A stretch of 64,000 nt of DNA from Arctopsyche grandis (GCF_051622035.1 NC_135360.1:6758001-6822000), one strand, 5' to 3'. Counted from the stretch's first letter, positions 1 to 13,364 are shown. Program-made: numbers and translations. The notes: generated by a model not told the origin, from the letters alone.

Positions 1-1080
1 AAATTTCTCTGGCTGGTACACATATGCAACTCTGTTTTCATATTTATTTATCTTTACGATGCTGCACTCAAGTATCGATGTGAAGTCAAGCACGCACAGA
101 CGGACAGACAGACGCATCACTTCCGGTGTTTATTCGGCGCGTGCTAACGCGATCAATCTGACGATTTTCTAGATTCAGTTAAGTATCCGATCAAATTTTG
201 CCACACAGACATAAATAATACTCAAATATGTACCTACGGCACTTGTTTTGAGAGCCACCCCACACACACATAACTTTATATTAGATACTAAGATTCACCC
301 CATATTTAGGGGATCAAATTCGGAAGCTCGTAACAAACCGCCACTCTACATAATAATGTAATTTCAATCGTCGATAAATTTTGTTTGATTTTTTTTTTGT
401 TGTTTCCTCAATTATGCGCCGTAGGTGATATTTTTGCCGAATCGGTAATTCGGTTTGTGCGTAACCAACGGACAAAAAGTGAGGGGACGACATTTCGAGA
501 ATCGTAACTCTCAATTTAGAGATCGTAACACTCAAACGGCAAACTTAATCGCTGGGTATGTATGTATGTAATATGTACTCGGTACAACTCCCCCTATGTA
601 GGAGTAGGTAGGTATGGTATGGCGTAAGTGAATTAGAGTAAATGCATAAGAAAATATTATATATTATGCAAGTGAACGATACTTGACACTTTGGAAGGGT
701 TGGATATTCTATAAATTCTTATTTACAATATTTTAGTTATACTACATACTTTAAAGTGCCAGGCTCAGTGAATGCATTTAATTTCAACAAGTGCTATTAC
801 ATAACTTGTCAATGTTTTATCTTTTGTTTAAATAAAACAATAAAGAAATTAAAGAAAAAAAGTATTTTTTCATGTTTCATTAAAAAATATTTATCATACC
901 AATGTATACGAAAAGTATGAAAATATCCTATTGCTTTGTGTAGCAGTAGATACATATGTACATACATACATACATAAAGGATTAGATTAGATTATCAGGA
1001 TTAGAATATTAACATATTCTAATCCTGAGGCACTATATCAGGGCTTTCTAAAAGGTGCAATGATAAGCTTAGATAAGATT
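1..1080. other. Intergenic, no gene seen
   Basis: No open frame here has coding character or a recognisable domain. The stretch is AT-rich with short (TATG)n and poly-A runs. Nothing functional can be supported. Confidence 0.6.
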
Positions 1081-1235
1081 AGCCACAGGGTAGTGAGCTA
1101 TTACATACGAGTATAGAGGTCGTGGGTTCAAGTCCCGGCCAAATACGCAGCTGGCGAGATCTTGTGGCTTTTAAAACACAGATCGACCGTCTCCGAATTT
1201 TACGATTTTTATAGTATGATGGTTCAATAATAATA
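1081..1235 (+). repeat. tRNA-derived SINE fragment
   Basis: A B-box-like GGTTCAAGTCC lies about 40 bases after an A-box-like AGGGTAGTGAGC, as in a tRNA-derived pol III promoter. It is followed by a GATCGACCGT body segment that is also present in the SINE copy at 19.13 kb, and ends in a TAA-rich run. The 5' and 3' parts do not fold into a good tRNA acceptor stem, so this is read as a SINE and not a tRNA gene. Confidence 0.5.
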
Positions 1236-2923
1236 AGCTACTAATTATAATTATAATAGTAATAATAATAATTATTATATTTTTATATATATAATATAAA
1301 AATATGCTACCTACATAATATTGCAAATTTGCTGTATCAAAAAAAAAAAAAATTGATCGTGCATAGATGTCTCTATTCCTAATCTATGTATGTATGTACT
1401 GTTGTTTGAAAAATTGTTAGTACTTATGTACAAAATAATCTAACCATATGGTTACCTTGGGTAATTCCTATCATGGCATATATGATGTATCTTTTGGGTT
1501 TTTTCGATTGTTCTTCTTCCTCGCATATCAAAGATACTATAATAGCATCCGTTTCGTCCATTTTGCTCCGAGGTATCGAACGAATGATTGACATAATCTG
1601 TCGTTCAAGTGCGGTTTACCTAATATTGTCGCACACTGTTGTGAAGTGAAGGATCGTTCGGTTGTCGTATAGTGCGGTCAGACCTTAAGTCTAGATTAAA
1701 GAAAATATTATTAAAATTTATAAGCATAGAATGTGTAGTGTATATTGTACATATATAGAAATATCAACTATGCCATTATTTTTTGAGTTTTATATGAAGT
1801 TTTTGCCTAGTACTTTTTCATTCGATAAAGTTTTGGATTGGCTACACAATAATTGTAAGATATATTGAACGAGATAGTACGAGAACGTATAGTGCTACCC
1901 TTATTTATTTCATGTCCTTTTATCTTCATCTGAACGTATCGTATATGTACATTTGTATATATATATATAGTCGTAGTTGTGATGACGTCATAGTTTCAAT
2001 TTCGCGTCGCATCTTATTTTATTTTCCGATTCTAAAAGAGCCAATTTCAAATGTAGATAAAACATTAATAAAAACTTTTCTATATAAATTAAATTTCCCG
2101 AAATGTTAAAAAATATTCTACACATGTATACGTACATATTTCTAGAAATTTCAAATTTACGTGCGTACGATTCGCATCGTTGATTACGACATAAAACCGC
2201 ACATCCTGCCACGTAAATCAATTACCGATTCGTGCGAGGAATCCTTGAAATTTATAGGACATTCGCATCAAAACAGACTAAACTAATTCCCCCTGTTCTA
2301 TAATAAAAATAGCAAAAAAAAAATGTAAGCGAAATTAATTTTTATGTACATAGGTACATGGATTTGGAACAAGTGGGCAAGGTATACCGCATAGTGACTG
2401 GTCAGAGTTTGCGACGCGAAAGCGTTGGTGTGTGAATGAAATTGACGTGTGACATGATTTATTCGAGTGTCAATCCCTCGCTTTAGTTTAGTCCTTTTCT
2501 CCCCCATGACGAGTTTATTTGGTGAAAGCTGACGAAATCCGCTCTCAGCCCTGTGTCACAATAAAGGTTTAACTGTGCAAACAATAAGCATGCTCACATG
2601 TCGACGGCTCTTCCATTAAGATGATTACATCTTCTGCTATCGATGATACGAGATGGAGTGGGGGAGGGGGGGGGGGAGATCTTCATTGCTTCCAATTGGT
2701 ACTCCATACTGTATTTATCTAATCTTGTGGTATGTCTACATATAGTAAAATTAAGAAAGATTCAGAATTATTTATAAAGTATTACCACTATACATAAATA
2801 CATTATTTTATTTATTTATAGTTTTCGACCATTGTGGTATTACAGGAAGAGCCTAATGCGCCACACCGGTATACATAAGAAAACAAGAAAAAAAAATACA
2901 TAAGAATAAAAAGGAAAAACAAA
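1236..2923. other. Intergenic, no gene seen
   Basis: Low-complexity AT-rich DNA with a G-run near 2,658-2,672 and scattered microsatellites. The small frames present have no signal peptide, domain or splice context. Confidence 0.55.
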
Positions 2924-3303
2924 AGCCAGCAGCCGAGATTTCGCCGGGTTCGATCCCGTGAGTTGACTTCCATTGAAAAGAATTTCTTCCGAGTATATTA
3001 TCTGTAATGCTGCTGGTTAGACTTGGATATTTGTTCTCCAAGTTGATTGTTTCCTATCAGAGTTTGCCAATTTTTCTGATTTAATTGTTGAAACGGTTCC
3101 TTCATTAAATTTACTAAAAACCCATCCTACCCACTATGTCAACACTATTTGAGTATGATTTATGTACAAAATTCATAGACGTCTCGTTAATTTTTCGAGT
3201 TTTTCAGTGTTTCGTAATTCAGCGACTAATGTAATAACAATGCTGTATTGTTTGTAATCGGCCAGGAAGGCGCATTGGGGTTTACCTGTTAGGCCTTCCT
3301 GGT
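2924..3303 (+). repeat. SINE, copy with 3' hairpin tail
   Basis: This is the plus-strand reference copy of the window's main SINE family. It has a tRNA-like head with B box GGTTCGATCCC at about 2,947 (the A box appears deleted) and a conserved body containing GAGTTTGCCAATTT and ATTGTTGAAACGGTTCC. It ends in a palindromic tail at 3,261-3,303, where CCAGGAAGGC pairs with GCCTTCCTGG. The same tail ends the LINE at 37.37 kb, which suggests that the LINE mobilises the SINE. Confidence 0.8.
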
Positions 3304-3582
3304 AAATATGTATATATGTATGTAAAAGCAGACAAATATGATAAGAAACAAAAGAAAAAAATTGACATAAGAAAAAAAATACACAATAAATACCATCAAA
3401 TAAACAGAATACATATGTATATGTACATACTACATATGTATTTACATATTTTATATATATGTACATATACATATATGCTATACTAATACATATACCAGCC
3501 GCAAATAAAAACATACTTGCGAGACCCAAACGGAAGAGAAAAAAATCAAAATTCCACTTACACATTACATCCAATTATGAAA

Positions 3583-3780
3583 ATAATAATGAGCGCAGGC
3601 TACCAAACAAATAGGTAAAAATAATCTCTAATAACCGGCGCTCACTGAGGTGGAAAATATCACATTCAGGCACGGCAGCAAGTATTTCATTAAGAGTCGG
3701 ATGGCGCTTGAAATAGGAGCTATCCGATAAAGAACTGTGCGGGCAGGAGGTACAACTATCAAATGATGATTTTTACCACG
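3583..3780 (-). mobile_element. LINE 3' fragment (Jockey/CR1-like)
   Basis: Read on the minus strand, a short stretch aligns with the C-terminus of the LINE at 37.37-38.56 kb: one frame gives PISSAIRLL, comparable with PLSRAIRLF in that element. No further reverse-transcriptase part is present. It is a short, decayed relic, identified by weak similarity only. Confidence 0.4.
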
Positions 3781-4385
3781 CACATAATCATTAGGGACGT
3801 ACAGTCACGACTGTTCCAGCAACGACGGGCATGATGTATTAATACGTAGAAGCTGGAGAACAAAACGTTGAATTAATGAGTTTATCCAAGGAAATTATAC
3901 CCAAGCATGCCCAAAAGGAAAAGAGTAAGGTAGAGCTATCATACATATAGTACTTCTTACTTCAAAAATATATACATAAGTGTTAATATATTCTATATGT
4001 TGAGTCTGGCCAATAATTACCATACAATATACACGGGTAAGCGATTTCACTTTCATTTTTATACGTGACTTCATTCAATACTTTGTTCCTTAAAGGGTAC
4101 AATTCAATCTACGTGACTTCACATCCAAGGTCTTGTTCCTTAAAGGGTTTAAATTTACTTTCTCAGGGCTGTGTAATCGAATTCAGCGATGAAGTTCGAT
4201 TTAGAATTGTAGTCGAAAGCTGAAGTTTGGGTGGTAGCAGGAGTCAAAGTCGGAGTCGTGATTGAAGTTGAAGGCGAAGCCGGAGTATTTTGAATTTTAA
4301 AATGGAGTCGAAGAGAAATTGAAGGACAAAATTTTAATCCTTATAAGTTATAACCAATCAGCAACATAGCCATCAGTATACATAC

Positions 4386-4672
4386 ATAGCTCGGTGGTTG
4401 CGTTAATGCGAACCACCGAGAGGTTCCCGGGTTCAAGTCCTTGGTTTGATCAGTTTGATCTCGATTGAAAAAAGAATTCCGAGTATTATCTGTAGTGCTT
4501 CTAGTCAGACTCGGATATTTGTGACTCCGAGTTGATCGTTTTCTATCAGATTTTGTCAATTTATCCGATTTCATTGTTGAAATGCTTCCTTATCAAATTG
4601 GCAAAACCATCCTTCCCACCATATCACCACTATTTGAATATGATTTCAAAATTATAATCTATAAATTTACAT
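4386..4672 (+). repeat. SINE, copy lacking the hairpin tail
   Basis: This copy belongs to the same family as 2,924-3,303 and has a better preserved head: GCTCGGTGGTTGCGTTAATG, then GGTTCAAGTCC as B box. The body matches over GTCAGACTCGGATATTTGTG and TTGTTGAAA. It stops after the TTTGAATATGATTTCAAA segment, before the palindromic tail. Confidence 0.75.
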
Positions 4673-7209
4673 ATGTATAATACAACTTTTATACCATAGG
4701 TGTCGCTCAGTGGCACCCCATAATGGCATCATGAGAAAATATAAATTGAAAAATAAATAAACAAGTTTAAATTACATACATATATATAAAATTGTATAAA
4801 ATTAATTATGAACATTTAGAAGAATTTGTACATAAATAGGTTTTTGAGCCTTTCTTTTTATTATAATATAAATATGTGTACAAGTGCATTTATGTATCAT
4901 ATATGTGTACATACATATGTGTATATGTATGCTACAGTCCAAGTGTGAACATACTAGTTTGTTCATACACGCACTGATTTGGCTAGTTATGGTGTACACA
5001 AAATAATTAATTAAAAATACATATGCCTACCATGGATTGAAATATTTTTCAAATTAACTGAAACGGGAATTATAGCAACTTGTAATGCAGTTTCATAGGA
5101 TTTTCCATTTAAATAATTTAAATATTTTCCATTTGACAGCTAAAAGTTGCATGCGACATCTGGTGAGTCTATTTGAAGAAAGCTTTTGACTATTAGCATT
5201 TAAACTAAAACCTACATAGGTACGTTATGTATATGTAGTTCGTGTATGGACAAGCTAGTATGATCATGAACGAACCGGAGTGAACACTTTGACTGTAGCA
5301 TTGTACATATATACTATCATTAAATAATACTATTTATACTAGAACATAAATGTGTTGAAAATAGATAATTATGTATCACTGGATCAGTAGCTATTAGAAT
5401 AGACCTAAGAAGTGAGCATCAATAAAAAGCAATTCAAAAAAATTGTAGTCCTGGACAAAATTTTATATGAAGCCAAAATCGAAGTCGTAATTTTTGAATT
5501 GAAAGTTGAATTTCAAATAAAATTTTGAGTTTCGTTGTAGTTAGATTAGGATTTAGTTTGGCCATAGATTTATAAATTTGAATTAAATCAGAATTGCAGT
5601 CAAAATAATATGAGTAATACTGATGTGATTTTTATTTCGCGAATAAAATTTATAAATTTTTTTTATACAATTTATGAGTGTCGAAATCAATGAGTTAAAA
5701 GAAAATCCAATACATCACGATGATGCATTGCTGTGCATTTTATTTGCATTTTTATTCAAATACGGCCCATTTATGGTTGTATAAGGGTTTCGACACCGAG
5801 AAGAGGGTTGATTTTATGTTGCAATATTTTTTTTATTCCTTTCTCCTTGTTCATCCCTATTGTTCCCCCTCCTCGCCCACTTTGCAGTGAATTATGCGCC
5901 AGTGATATTTCATTAATCATAACTCTTAATTATGTTTATTCGAAGTATTCGGGCGGAGACAATTCATTATGTTAAAAACAAAACGACAGACGACGCTTTG
6001 ACTGAATACGTTTTAGTATTAATTCAATTATCCTTTTTTACTACGTAAGCAAATACCCTATACATATACATACATACTTATAAGATAACATACAAAATAT
6101 TTCTCTAGACCCTCTATTCTAAAACTTTAAATACATTACATCAAATAGATACGACTACACTTCACATATCTACATTTTATTATAGGCATTTTCAATCATA
6201 TGTAGTTAGAAAAAGTTATAGATTTTTTATATACATAGAAATGCATACTATATAAATAGATATGTACATATATAGGAGGGGTTGAAAACTAATGGAAACG
6301 TCGACCTTTTTCAATGGAAAACTTTCCGCTTTCTTTGCTTGCAAGAGGAAGCGGAAATGCGTCAGCATTTGCCAAAAACCGGAAGTACACGCTATGTTCT
6401 CCCGATTTCTATGTACCAGTGATGCTGTGCCCTCTGCCACGCGTCCAAATACTGATTGATTTTTGCTGGTTCAAGCTATTGAAGATGTTTTTGCTGTAGT
6501 GGCTTCGTTCTATATATGTATATGTATATACATATATACTTTTTGATGAATCGACATCTTATTTTTTGTTTAAAAAATATATATTATTATGGAATGAAAG
6601 TATATTGCCTACTTTAATTAACAAATTATGACATTCATAACAATAATTGGCCTGGATATAGAGTTGGTAAATTGGATTAAATATTATATAAAAATAAATG
6701 TTGTAAACAAAAGCAAATCTGTGTGCATATTTTATCAATAAAATTAATTTAAGTTTACATATATGCATTTACATATGTACATCGCTTAGATATATCATAA
6801 TGCCGTTTCAGTTTTATATATTTGTTTGTTAAATTGCCTTTAACAATTTTTTTTTAATTTCTATGAAGAATACGTTCTTATGTTATTAAATGTAAGCATT
6901 TTTCGTATGAATGTAAATAAGAAAGTTTATGAATAAATTCGCATTTACTTTTTTTAAAGTTTCATTTGTTTTGTTTCACTTTTAAATTTATATATTGTTT
7001 TTATTTATAAATTTATTTGTCTCATTACTTTTAATTCATACTAAAAATTTAACCTGACTGCAAGTTTGACATTGCTTATACATAAGTGAATAAAAATAAA
7101 AATGGTGTCAAAAAATTTTAAATGGTGTCATGGCGCGTATGAAAGTATCGAGTCGAATCTTTAAATAAAATTATTCTATATTCAAATATCCGTGTATCGA
7201 AAATTATGG
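4673..7209. other. Intergenic, no gene seen
   Basis: AT-rich DNA with CATATG/TATG microsatellites. A somewhat GC-richer patch near 6,300-6,450 has open frames on both strands but no recognisable product. No exon, RNA gene or transposon end can be supported. Confidence 0.5.
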
Positions 7210-7441
7210 TAACATATAATTTTCGGTGCAGTGACAATTTCGCACATGGCGATCTCGCACACGACACGATCATTGCCACGGAAATCGCGAATACAGAATA
7301 TCTGGTACTCAAATTCTCGTTAGCGCGATAGTTTATGTGGGTAGGTATTTACTCTCGGTAGGTGGAATTTTCGAGTGCCAGATATTCCGTGTTTGAGATC
7401 TCTATGTGCGAAATTGTCACCGCAACGAAAATTATATGTTA
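7210..7441. repeat. Foldback (MITE-like) element
   Basis: The outer ~38 bases are near-perfect inverted repeats: TAACATATAATTTTCG at the left returns as its reverse complement at the right, with 2 mismatches over 38. The arms continue inward imperfectly around GATATTCCG/AGAATATCTGG. There is no coding capacity. A related segment occurs at 57.61-57.73 kb. Confidence 0.65.
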
Positions 7442-9064
7442 TAATAACATACATAGATACGTGACTTAAAATATAAACATTATATAGCGAATGCATTTCC
7501 ATTCTGCTTCAATAATATAATATTATATATCTCGTTCAGATTGTGTTTAGAACACGCTTGATGTAATATTGTTTCCATTGAGTCGAACTTACCCCCCTTG
7601 CCCCCATCTCATACATTTACATTTATGTTCGCGAAGAACATTTTACAGTAAGTAATAGATTCGGCGACGTCATGAAAATTCTCGTTTTCCGCGGCAATAA
7701 AAACCGATGATTTATGATCGCGGAGCATCCCCAGACATTCGGCCCTTTTAGGGTTGAAAGTCTAAAGTTTCTCTCTCTCGAGGGGTACAACTATATATTA
7801 TACACATATTATATTATAACATACATATATAGCGCGGCAATGGCGTTCGCTTCAATTGTTTCGAACGCTTCGACGGACAAATGCTAATTCTTTTAGTACT
7901 GTTCTGAACCCGAGCTGGATTAAAGTTTTCATAAGATACGCCGAATGACGCGGCGTATTAATCATATTATAATACGCTTGCTGGATCGTTAACGAATTTA
8001 AAAATTTGCCGTTAGTCTTATGTCGTTAGTAGGTACTGGGTGGATATGTAGGCGGCAAGTTTGAATCGATTTTTTGTCGACTTTTAAGGGTTTATACATA
8101 TTTTTAACGCAGGCAAAAGGTTAAAAGTTATATTAAACATCGATATAATACAGAAATGAAAATGCTGCAGTACGAATTTTATCAATGACAACACGAAGAA
8201 TATTCGAAACATCAAAATTGAGCAATATATTTGACAGTTGTTGTGCGTGATGTGAACGTAACATGATTAATTTCGTCCATACTCCCATATAACAGTTGAG
8301 ATTTTATATCACATTTAAACGTTTTAATACCATTAATGCTTTACTATTGAATGTGAATTTCTCTTTTAGAACAGTTTAAAGAATATAAATCACAAACATT
8401 ACCTAGGTTTATATAATCTTTTGTTCACCAATGTCTCTTTTAAAGCACTATCTCCGAACAATTTTTCCACAGTTTCGAATTACGGCAAATGTGAGGTTAT
8501 TCCCCCTTATCAGATTGTTAGAGACGATGTTTCTGCGTCGATGACAATAATATAACCATACGTGGGTGTAGAGGGCGATCTACCTCCCCCCCTCTTATTT
8601 TTCTCAATCTCCTCTGCTGCCAGTCCTACCGAGTGCTGTCTCTTTAACGACATAATGGTTTATTTATTGCCGAGGACGGTTCTTTTGGCCCTTCGCTACT
8701 CAATTTAGATTCGTACCAATGCACAGATACACCCCCGAAATGTATAAATGTAAAAATCAGTCGACGAGCAACAACGCCAGTGACCTGTGATAAATTTCAA
8801 ATCTTGACAAATACATAAAGTTAATAACAAAAAAATCAACGAATTATTTAATGTGCATTTCAGTTGAATTTTTAATACAATGATGGAAGTAGAGGAAATG
8901 TGTATGTGTAAGTATTGCGTGTAAAATAAAAGAATGAATTTAGGGAGGCCTGTTTATCTCGAGCAACTTTGCTCTTACAATATCCGAACTCGGCGGAAAG
9001 TAACTTTCTTTTGTGAGTTATGACAGAAAATATATCAACATAATTTGTCTGGCCTTGTAAGTAG
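7442..9064. other. Intergenic, no gene seen
   Basis: Mixed-composition DNA, less microsatellite-rich than its surroundings, with no open frame of coding character. It could hold conserved regulatory DNA, but the sequence alone gives no direct sign of that. Confidence 0.45.
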
Positions 9065-9327
9065 CAGTGGCGGCGTGTGCCAGTAATATTCTCGGAATTG
9101 TGACCAATTTAATCGTTTTAATAGTCAATCCAAAATGCTATTCCTTTTGGAGGGGTCGAATAAAATATTGCTGCGAACAAATCAACCAAGCCGTTCACAC
9201 TAGTTAATTAATTTTAATTACGAACCGTCGTACAGTTTTGGTCTGTGACTTGCTGAAATTCGTCCTTGATCCTTTTTATCAATAAGGGACGAACATTTAT
9301 TTTGATAAGAGATACGCGCCACCGCTG
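9065..9327. mobile_element. Possible small hAT-type element
   Basis: The left end CAGTGGCGGCGTG and the right end (reverse complement CAGCGGTGGCGCG) look like imperfect hAT terminal inverted repeats about 260 bases apart. No matching 8-bp target duplication was found, so the call is tentative. The interior encodes nothing. Confidence 0.3.
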
Positions 9328-9609
9328 CGGCCCTGTCCTCCAATCCTTACAAATGGCAACTATCTGTCTGCGGAGGAAATAAAAACATGCAGAGCTCAGT
9401 GGCGCCCTTCCGGTGGCGCCCCCATTCGGCGCCCAGCCAGCCGTCTGCGATTGGTAGCCCTGCAGGATCGTGAATGGTGCCGTATCATAGGTATGTATGT
9501 ACCTACAATATACATAAATTATTTGATAAGCATTTGTATTTTTTAATTGAACGTACTATTATCGATGAAAAAGAGCACCATTGTGGGCACATGAGGCTAC
9601 TAATGCTAT

Positions 9610-10067
9610 TTATAATGGTTGTGGCTATTTGCAGGTACTATATCTATGAATTATTGGCTATTTGCAGGTACTATATCTGCGCATGCGCGTGAACTTCCGA
9701 TTGTAATTTCTTACATTTAATGTATGTATGCTAGACTTGTTTAATCAATCGTTCATTATATGTACTTGAGGAAAATAAATTTTGCACATTATTATAATAG
9801 ATTTATATCATTTACTTAGTTCGCGGCTTGTACTTGTATTTAGGTATTATACGTTGTATATGATAATAATTTTCTAACAATTAATAATATTAACTAATTT
9901 TGATTATATTTTTTACTTACGTCACTTTACGAGTTCGAACTAAATTTTAAGAGGTTTAAAACAAAATTTTAACAGTAAACACGCTGACAGTGACAGTTCA
10001 AGCGCATGGGCAGAAGGCTTTGCGCCTGTCGCAGATATAGTACCTGCAAATAGCCACAACCATTTAT
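9610..10067. mobile_element. Non-autonomous element with ~36-bp terminal inverted repeats
   Basis: GGTTGTGGCTATTTGCAGG...ACTATATCT at the left recurs as the reverse complement at 10,033-10,067, giving terminal inverted repeats of about 36 bases and an element of about 460 bp. The left end carries a second internal copy of the same motif at about 9,655. There is no transposase. The superfamily is undetermined. Confidence 0.6.
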
Positions 10068-10334
10068 AATTACAAGTGGCTAGGTATTATTAATATTATT
10101 ACAAGTGGCTAGATATTATTGGCTGATACATACATACATACATATGTATGTATGTATGTACCAGCCGATTACTAAAATATCTCCTTTATTTATTTCTCAA
10201 TATGAAATACATATGTATGTAAAAGTCGAATTGCCTGACGTTGTTGATCAGGGGAAAATTTAAAAAAATACCTATTCAAAAAATTTTATGGTCTTAAATT
10301 CAAAATTATGAGTTGATAAAAAAAAACAATAATC

Positions 10335-10580
10335 ATTTACTCCACTCATACACTCATCTCTGTTTAGAGCAACTTTTACCGTTGTTCTAATTTAATCCAC
10401 CTTCTTCTCTCGGGTAACATTCGAACAATTTTTTTGTCCACACTTTCTAGCTCCGTGGCCTGCTATTTCAATCTCTTCTCTATTTCAACAACCCTTGCCA
10501 CATCTAACCCAAGTATTCCATTTTCTGTCTCTTCTTGTTATGCCGAGCATACAGCGTTCTATACTTATTTGAATACATTG
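10335..10580 (-). mobile_element. RTE-type LINE 3' fragment
   Basis: This matches the 3' coding end of the RTE element at 24.5 kb on the minus strand: the tracts reading CATACAGCGTTC, GGCCTGC and CAATCTCTTC appear in the same order. It is internally deleted and unable to encode protein. It lies back to back with a plus-strand fragment of the same family. Confidence 0.65.
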
Positions 10581-10617
10581 GATGTTTATTTAACATAACT
10601 AAGTTTTCTATATATTA

Positions 10618-10945
10618 TACTATAGTATATGGCATAACGAGGAAAGACAGGAAGCGGAATACGTGGGTGAGAAGTATGGCAAGGGTAGTGGATTAATGGA
10701 TAGAGTGAAGAGATTGAAATAGCAATGGGCGGGCCACGTGAATAGAAGAATGGATGAAAGGTGGACAAAATAAGTGATTGAATGGTACCAGAGAGAATGC
10801 AAATGGGTAAAAGGAAGCGGGGAAGTTACCAATCTTCCCCACGATTTGTGAGGTGAGATGGATGAAAGTTGCGCAAAACGAGTTGAAGTGAGTTGGAGAG
10901 ACCTTCATCCAGCAGTGGATGGTGAATGGCTGTAAACAATCAGTG
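10618..10945 (+). mobile_element. RTE-type LINE 3' fragment
   Basis: On the plus strand this corresponds to the RTE C-terminus: RKDRKRNTWV, then DRVKRLK, QWAGHV and RRMDERWTK, ending at QQWMVNGCK. Several in-frame stops and a small deletion make it non-coding. It is a 5'-truncated relic. Confidence 0.7.
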
Positions 10946-11194
10946 AGAGAGCAGCATTTCGTAGAAATACTACTCACATACGTGCAAATATGAACTGTGC
11001 AATATACAGCACCTGACCAGCCGCCACTAATGATGAATATATGTAAGATTGCTCGGCTTTGCTCAGATATTTTTATTAAAGTTCCCCCTGGCTTGACCCT
11101 GAGCTTCAATCCCTTACAAAAATCGTCTACGGCTTAATTTTAAGCTGTAGACTCACATACCGGACAAACAAATATGTAATTTTTTCTTTATATG

Positions 11195-11689
11195 GTAAGC
11201 TTGACCCGGCTTCGCTCGGTAAACATTCATTTTTTTTTTATTAAATTTATTTGAATCGAAAAAAATATATATTTAACGACAGCCAAAAAGAAATTACATA
11301 CACATAAAAAATGGTTTCTTTTATATATGAGGAAACCGGAACTGAAAAAATAATCCTGATCCGGAAAATCAAAAATACTGATCCGGACAAAGGAATCTGG
11401 AACTGGAAATGAAAATGGAATCCGGATACGGAACTGAATAAAGAATCCGCAACTATAACTGAAAAAGTAATTTGAAATTGGAATTAAATTAACATAGGTA
11501 GTCGGAACGAAATCGGAATTGAAAATCAGAATCGGAATCGAAATTGAAATCGGAATCGAAATCTGAATTAAAAACGGAATCAAAATCGATATCGATATCG
11601 TCGTCATAGAAAATTATTTTTTTCCATAACGTCACGGATTCTACGAACCAAAACTTACATACAAATCTCTTTCGAAATTATATATTAGA
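11195..11689 (-). mobile_element. Non-autonomous Helitron, degenerate
   Basis: On the minus strand the 5' end reads TCTAATATATAATTTCGAAA and is followed by GAGATTTGTATG. Near the 3' end is ACCGAGCGAAGCCGGGT, the hairpin seen in the other Helitron copies, but the final CTAG is lost. The interior (about 11,330-11,600) has expanded into degenerate GGAATC-type hexamer repeats, making this copy longer than the ~200-bp standard form. Confidence 0.65.
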
Positions 11690-12810
11690 TATGTATGTAT
11701 GTACATACGTATATAGTTACATACAGTGATAGCAATAGTTGAACTGCTGAATACAAAACATTCCGTTGACTGCTTATTACTTCTACACTTTGCCAACGTA
11801 CACTAAATGCTAGTTTAGATAAAATCATATCAACTTCGAATGTATCGCTTTATTTTAGTATTTTTTCTTGACCAATGTGCTATTCATAGACGAGGCGGAA
11901 GTGCGTCGAGCGCCATAGTAAATTAGTCCGAATGTTGTGTCGATCGCAATCGGAAAATCAAAGTGGCCGACGGAAAATAGAATATCGTTACTTGTGCTTT
12001 TTCATATATAAATGGCAAGAAGTCGTGTGGAGAACGCAATCGTCAAAAATAGTCGGGGGCGTGGTGCAGACCAATGGCGCCATGCTGTATGGATTTTGAT
12101 ACAAAACTTTGAGAATTGCCACCTACGAGTAGGGAAACGGGAGGAATGGGGTGGAGGGAGGATGTGCTATCTTCTCTTCTCATTCTCCTGCCCCCCCCCC
12201 CTACCACCCCCTCCCGCTCACCGCCAGGCCGTGAGATTTCTGTGCGAAAAAACTATCCATTTCTCCCTTTAAAATTACCTAGTTGGCATCTCTCACTCCG
12301 ACTTTTGGTCTTACATAAGCGAGCATACCCAGAAAATATTACAGAGATATAATATAAAATACGAGAATTCTCCCTAATTTTTTTTCCTTTACTTAGTTCA
12401 TTGACTTTTTACGCAAATGCATTTCTTTGAACCCCTCTTCTACGTCTCTTTTTTTATTTTATATTATAACTAAATTTTGATTAAACATACATATTCATTC
12501 AACTTTATATGAATGGTCGTAGCAATGGCTCAATCAATATTGTTTTTAAACTCGTATTAATTCTTCATTACAAGATTTTTATTAGCTTCACTTCGCCAAT
12601 TGGTATTCTTACATTCTTCCGATCGCTTTGAAACTTTTCCATTTTGCGAGCTTTGGCCACTGATCTATATTTCAATTGCTTCTGTTAATTCGATGGTGAA
12701 GTATAATCCAAATCCAAAGAATCCAAAAATTTTGGAGACGGTGACAGCTAGCCCTTTGCCACAAGGCTGTAGCCTTATTTTATTTTATTTTATTTTATTT
12801 TACATATATA
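11690..12810. other. Intergenic, no gene seen
   Basis: Contains C-runs at 12,190-12,215 and AT-rich DNA. Open frames near 12.0-12.35 kb overlap in two phases and carry only proline/glycine low complexity. They have no domain, signal peptide or splice context. Confidence 0.5.
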
Positions 12811-13219
12811 CCAGGAAGGCCTTACAGGTAAATCCCAATGCGCCTTCCTGGCCAATTACAAATACAAATGCAGCATTTTTTTATTATAAGTCGTTGAATT
12901 GCGAGACACTGAAAAAACTCGCAAATTAACGAGACATCTATGAATTGTACATAAATTTTTATTGTACATCCATCAAATTTCAAATAGTGGTGACATAGTA
13001 GGTAGGAAGGATTTTTAGCCAATTTTTTTTTCCGGGAACCGTTTCAACAATGAAATCAGAGAAAATTGGCAAACTCTGATAGGAAACGATCAACCTGGAG
13101 TCACAAATCCAGGTCTGACCAACAGCATACTCTGAAAAATTCATTTTCATTCAGGGATAGAACCCGGCACCTTCTTGACGGTAAGCAGAAGCTTAACGTC
13201 CGAGCTATGCTGCTGGCTA
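12811..13219 (-). repeat. SINE, full-length with hairpin tail
   Basis: Minus-strand copy. The palindromic tail (CCAGGAAGGCC...GCCTTCCTGG) lies at 12,811-12,853. The body follows, and the tRNA-like head ends with reverse-complemented AGCCAGCAGCATAG at about 13,219. The B box is visible as GGGTTCTATCCC on the minus strand. Confidence 0.8.
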
Positions 13220-13364
13220 ATATGTTTGACTTTCCGCCCCCCCCCCCCCCCCCCACTCCTTTTGTCAGATTTTAATTGTTTAAACGCCCATAACTTTATC
13301 TTTTTCACACTATATCTTATATATATTTTTTGAAAATCTTTGTAGTACTAGTGCAGATATTCTA

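Noticed and set aside
1081-1165. Possible tRNA gene with GGTTCAAGTCC
   Set aside because: No acceptor stem or anticodon loop could be formed; shares body sequence with other SINE copies.
12012-12352. Overlapping frames with proline/serine-rich products
   Set aside because: Arise from C-runs in GC-richer DNA; no domain, no splice context, both phases equally open.
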